Shown piece after piece: positions 4,619-5,717 of a DNA stretch of 5,717 bases. Within the stretch, counting starts at the first letter, position 1, and every line of letters starts with the position of its first letter. A program made the position numbers and the translations under genes. The DNA is from CAXQRU01 sp964226685. GTDB lineage: Bacteria > Pseudomonadota > Gammaproteobacteria > Pseudomonadales > Cellvibrionaceae. The notes beneath the pieces were generated by a model that saw only the letters and a list, made by a program, of their open reading frames with translations, had not been told where the DNA came from and ran no database searches. The stretch is from assembly GCA_964226685.1 (NCBI GenBank), contig CAXQRU010000147.1, forward strand, positions 1-5,717, given 5' to 3'.

Positions 4619-5298
4619 AGTATGGCTTCAAATATTTCCTGGTAAGAGCTATCTAACATTTTAACCTTCTTTTGTCGAGCGTAATTCTCTGCGGCGGATC
4701 GAGCGGCTTGGTTATCGCCGTTTTCCTTGGCTTTAGACATTGCTGCCAAAAAATCTTCGTCAGACAATAAATCTGATAGAGTACTTTTTTGGGTGTAGAT
4801 ATTATGCTGCAAAATAGAGTGATTAAAATCGTAAGAAACACCAATCTGGTCTAAAGACTTGCAGAGGCCGCCAAATACCTCATCTATTATAGAATTGGGG
4901 TTTACACGGTTAAATATTATATGTATTTGGCCTGGGTCAACATTAGCATGAATAAGTTCGCTGGCAATGCGTATCGTGTCGGCCTGTTGTTTTTTTTCCG
5001 GGGTGACTGGTATCACGAAAATATCGATGGCGGTTAGTAGCTCAGGTTCGGCAATTGCAGAGTTAAAAAATTGTTCAACATTGGACGAGCCAATATCCAG
5101 GATTAGATTGTCATTAACTAGCAATTCGACAAACAATTGCTCCCCTTGCTCCCCTTTGATTATTTTGGCTTCTTTACCATCGCGGTTGATAGACTCGATT
5201 GTGATCAAATCGTGATCAGGCATTCTTAGTGCAAAAAGATCTCTGGCAACGGTGGTTTTGCCTACATTTCCACTGTAACTTAATACGGCTATTTTCAT
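4615..5298 (-). CDS. stbB: StbB-like ParA-family partition ATPase
   Basis: Protein of 227 aa. The ATG at 5298 has GGAG at 6-nt spacing (TTGGAGTAAAAAATG). The N-terminus, MKIAVLSYSGNVGKTTVARD, contains a P-loop at residues 9-16 (SGNVGKTT). The deviant Walker A of classical ParA (KGGVGKTT) has a signature lysine at the first position; here it is Ser9, a form I associate with StbB-family proteins. LILDIGSSNVE (65-75) is the A'-like strand with D68. FVIPVTPEKKQQADT (94-108) and IHIIFNRVN (125-133) complete the fold and match what I recall of StbB-family proteins. These proteins act in plasmid positioning and in the balance between stability and conjugation in R388-type plasmids. It is the middle gene of a three-gene operon, 13 nt after the HTH gene and overlapping the coiled-coil gene. 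No ParB is visible. Confidence 0.82.
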   Translation of the reverse strand: MKIAVLSYSGNVGKTTVARDLFALRMPDHDLITIESINRDGKEAKIIKGEQGEQLFVELLVNDNLILDIGSSNVEQFFNSAIAEPELLTAIDIFVIPVTPEKKQQADTIRIASELIHANVDPGQIHIIFNRVNPNSIIDEVFGGLCKSLDQIGVSYDFNHSILQHNIYTQKSTLSDLLSDEDFLAAMSKAKENGDNQAARSAAENYARQKKVKMLDSSYQEIFEAIL

Positions 5299-5311
5299 TT
5301 TTTACTCCAAA

Positions 5312-5632
5312 TTACAAATTATCTAATAGTTTTTTTTCAAAGGCCTCTCTATCGGCCATTTGCTGCTTGGTCTTAATGGTTGTTTTCTGTGCAGTTGATT
5401 TACTGGGAGATAGCGATGACAGAAAGTTGTCTCCCATTTTTTTGGCTTCTTCGGCGACTACTTTTTCTTCTGCTTCGGTCATGGGGTAACGTGATAAGTA
5501 GGAGCTAACGGACTTGGCCGAAACCTCGTATTCCTGTGCTATAGCGGCATGACTGCAACCTATGAAGCGATAAATTAAGATGTTTTTGCGGTTAATTTGT
5601 AGTTTTGCTCTGGGGGGTAGCTTTATTGCCAT
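5312..5632 (-). CDS. HTH DNA-binding protein in the StbA position
   Basis: Protein of 106 aa from the ATG at 5632 (MAIKLPPRAKLQIN...). A GTG at 5671 would add 13 residues but has no Shine-Dalgarno; the ATG has only a weak GGCGA-like site, so the start is uncertain. Residues ~16-48 (RKNILIYRFIGCSHAAIAQEYEVSAKSVSSYLSRYP) form a clear helix-turn-helix of the kind seen in many small plasmid and recombinase DNA-binding proteins. The C-terminal half is charged and probably helical or disordered (EEKVVAEEAKKMG ... KKLLDNL). As first gene of the operon it occupies the stbA position; StbA binds repeats upstream of its operon and controls plasmid positioning. Equivalence here is inferred from gene order. 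Only 46 bases remain upstream, with no stbDR-like direct repeats visible in them. Confidence 0.72.
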   Translation of the reverse strand: MAIKLPPRAKLQINRKNILIYRFIGCSHAAIAQEYEVSAKSVSSYLSRYPMTEAEEKVVAEEAKKMGDNFLSSLSPSKSTAQKTTIKTKQQMADREAFEKKLLDNL

Positions 5633-5662
5633 TTTTTCGCCACAATTCTCTAGTTTTATTGA

Positions 5663-5670
5663 TGTTAACA
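5663..5670. promoter_or_regulatory. TGTTAACA palindrome upstream of the stb-like operon
   Basis: A perfect 8-bp palindrome lies about 30 bp before the ATG at 5632, in AT-rich DNA holding possible -10 boxes (CATAAT, TAAAAT on the - strand). It could be half of an operator for the HTH protein. At 8 bp in AT-rich sequence it may be chance. Confidence 0.2.
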
Positions 5671-5717
5671 CATTTAAACTTAAAAGAGCTATATTTTACT
5701 TATTATGTTTCTATTTT

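Overview
The window reads as one end of a plasmid (or integrative conjugative element) contig from a proteobacterium, most likely a gammaproteobacterium. This is inferred from the gene families (a DUF3560 protein, a StbB-type partition ATPase and a conjugative-element HTH regulator), moderately AT-rich sequence, tightly packed genes and clear GGAGG-type ribosome binding sites. Bases 5-70 are not biological: they match an indexed Illumina P7 adapter, so genomic sequence starts near base 71. No relaxase, oriT, replication gene, integrase, transposase, tRNA or rRNA is visible.

Left block (117-2761, + strand): a DUF3560 protein is followed at once by a small SAM-dependent methyltransferase with an NPPF motif, and the two look translationally linked. 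A consensus -10 box and a perfect 8-bp dyad then precede a two-membrane-segment protein, which is coupled through TAATG to a helix-turn-helix regulator. The regulator's stop codon forms a second TAATG that would start a small CxxC protein, but that frame is offset by one base, so the gene appears broken or frameshifted.

Middle block (2761-4356, + strand): a series of short orphan reading frames in one orientation, separated by five copies of a 12-bp motif (consensus AWTAGGGGAATC, core GGGGAAT). The pieces are a start-less CxxC protein, a 119-aa protein of unknown function, a possible 64-aa lipoprotein, a receiver-domain protein lacking its phosphoacceptor aspartate, a start-less 38-codon frame and a 22-codon frame that ends at the block boundary. 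It resembles a cassette or debris array punctuated by a shared short repeat and is the most unusual part of the window.

Right block (4346-5671, - strand): a compact three-gene operon of an HTH protein, a StbB-like ParA-family ATPase and a small coiled-coil protein. It resembles the stbABC plasmid-stability operon of R388-type plasmids, which lies beside oriT; by analogy the conjugation origin may lie just beyond base 5717, but this is inference only. A strong, probably bidirectional terminator hairpin sits between the converging blocks and is partly encoded within the last codons of the coiled-coil gene.
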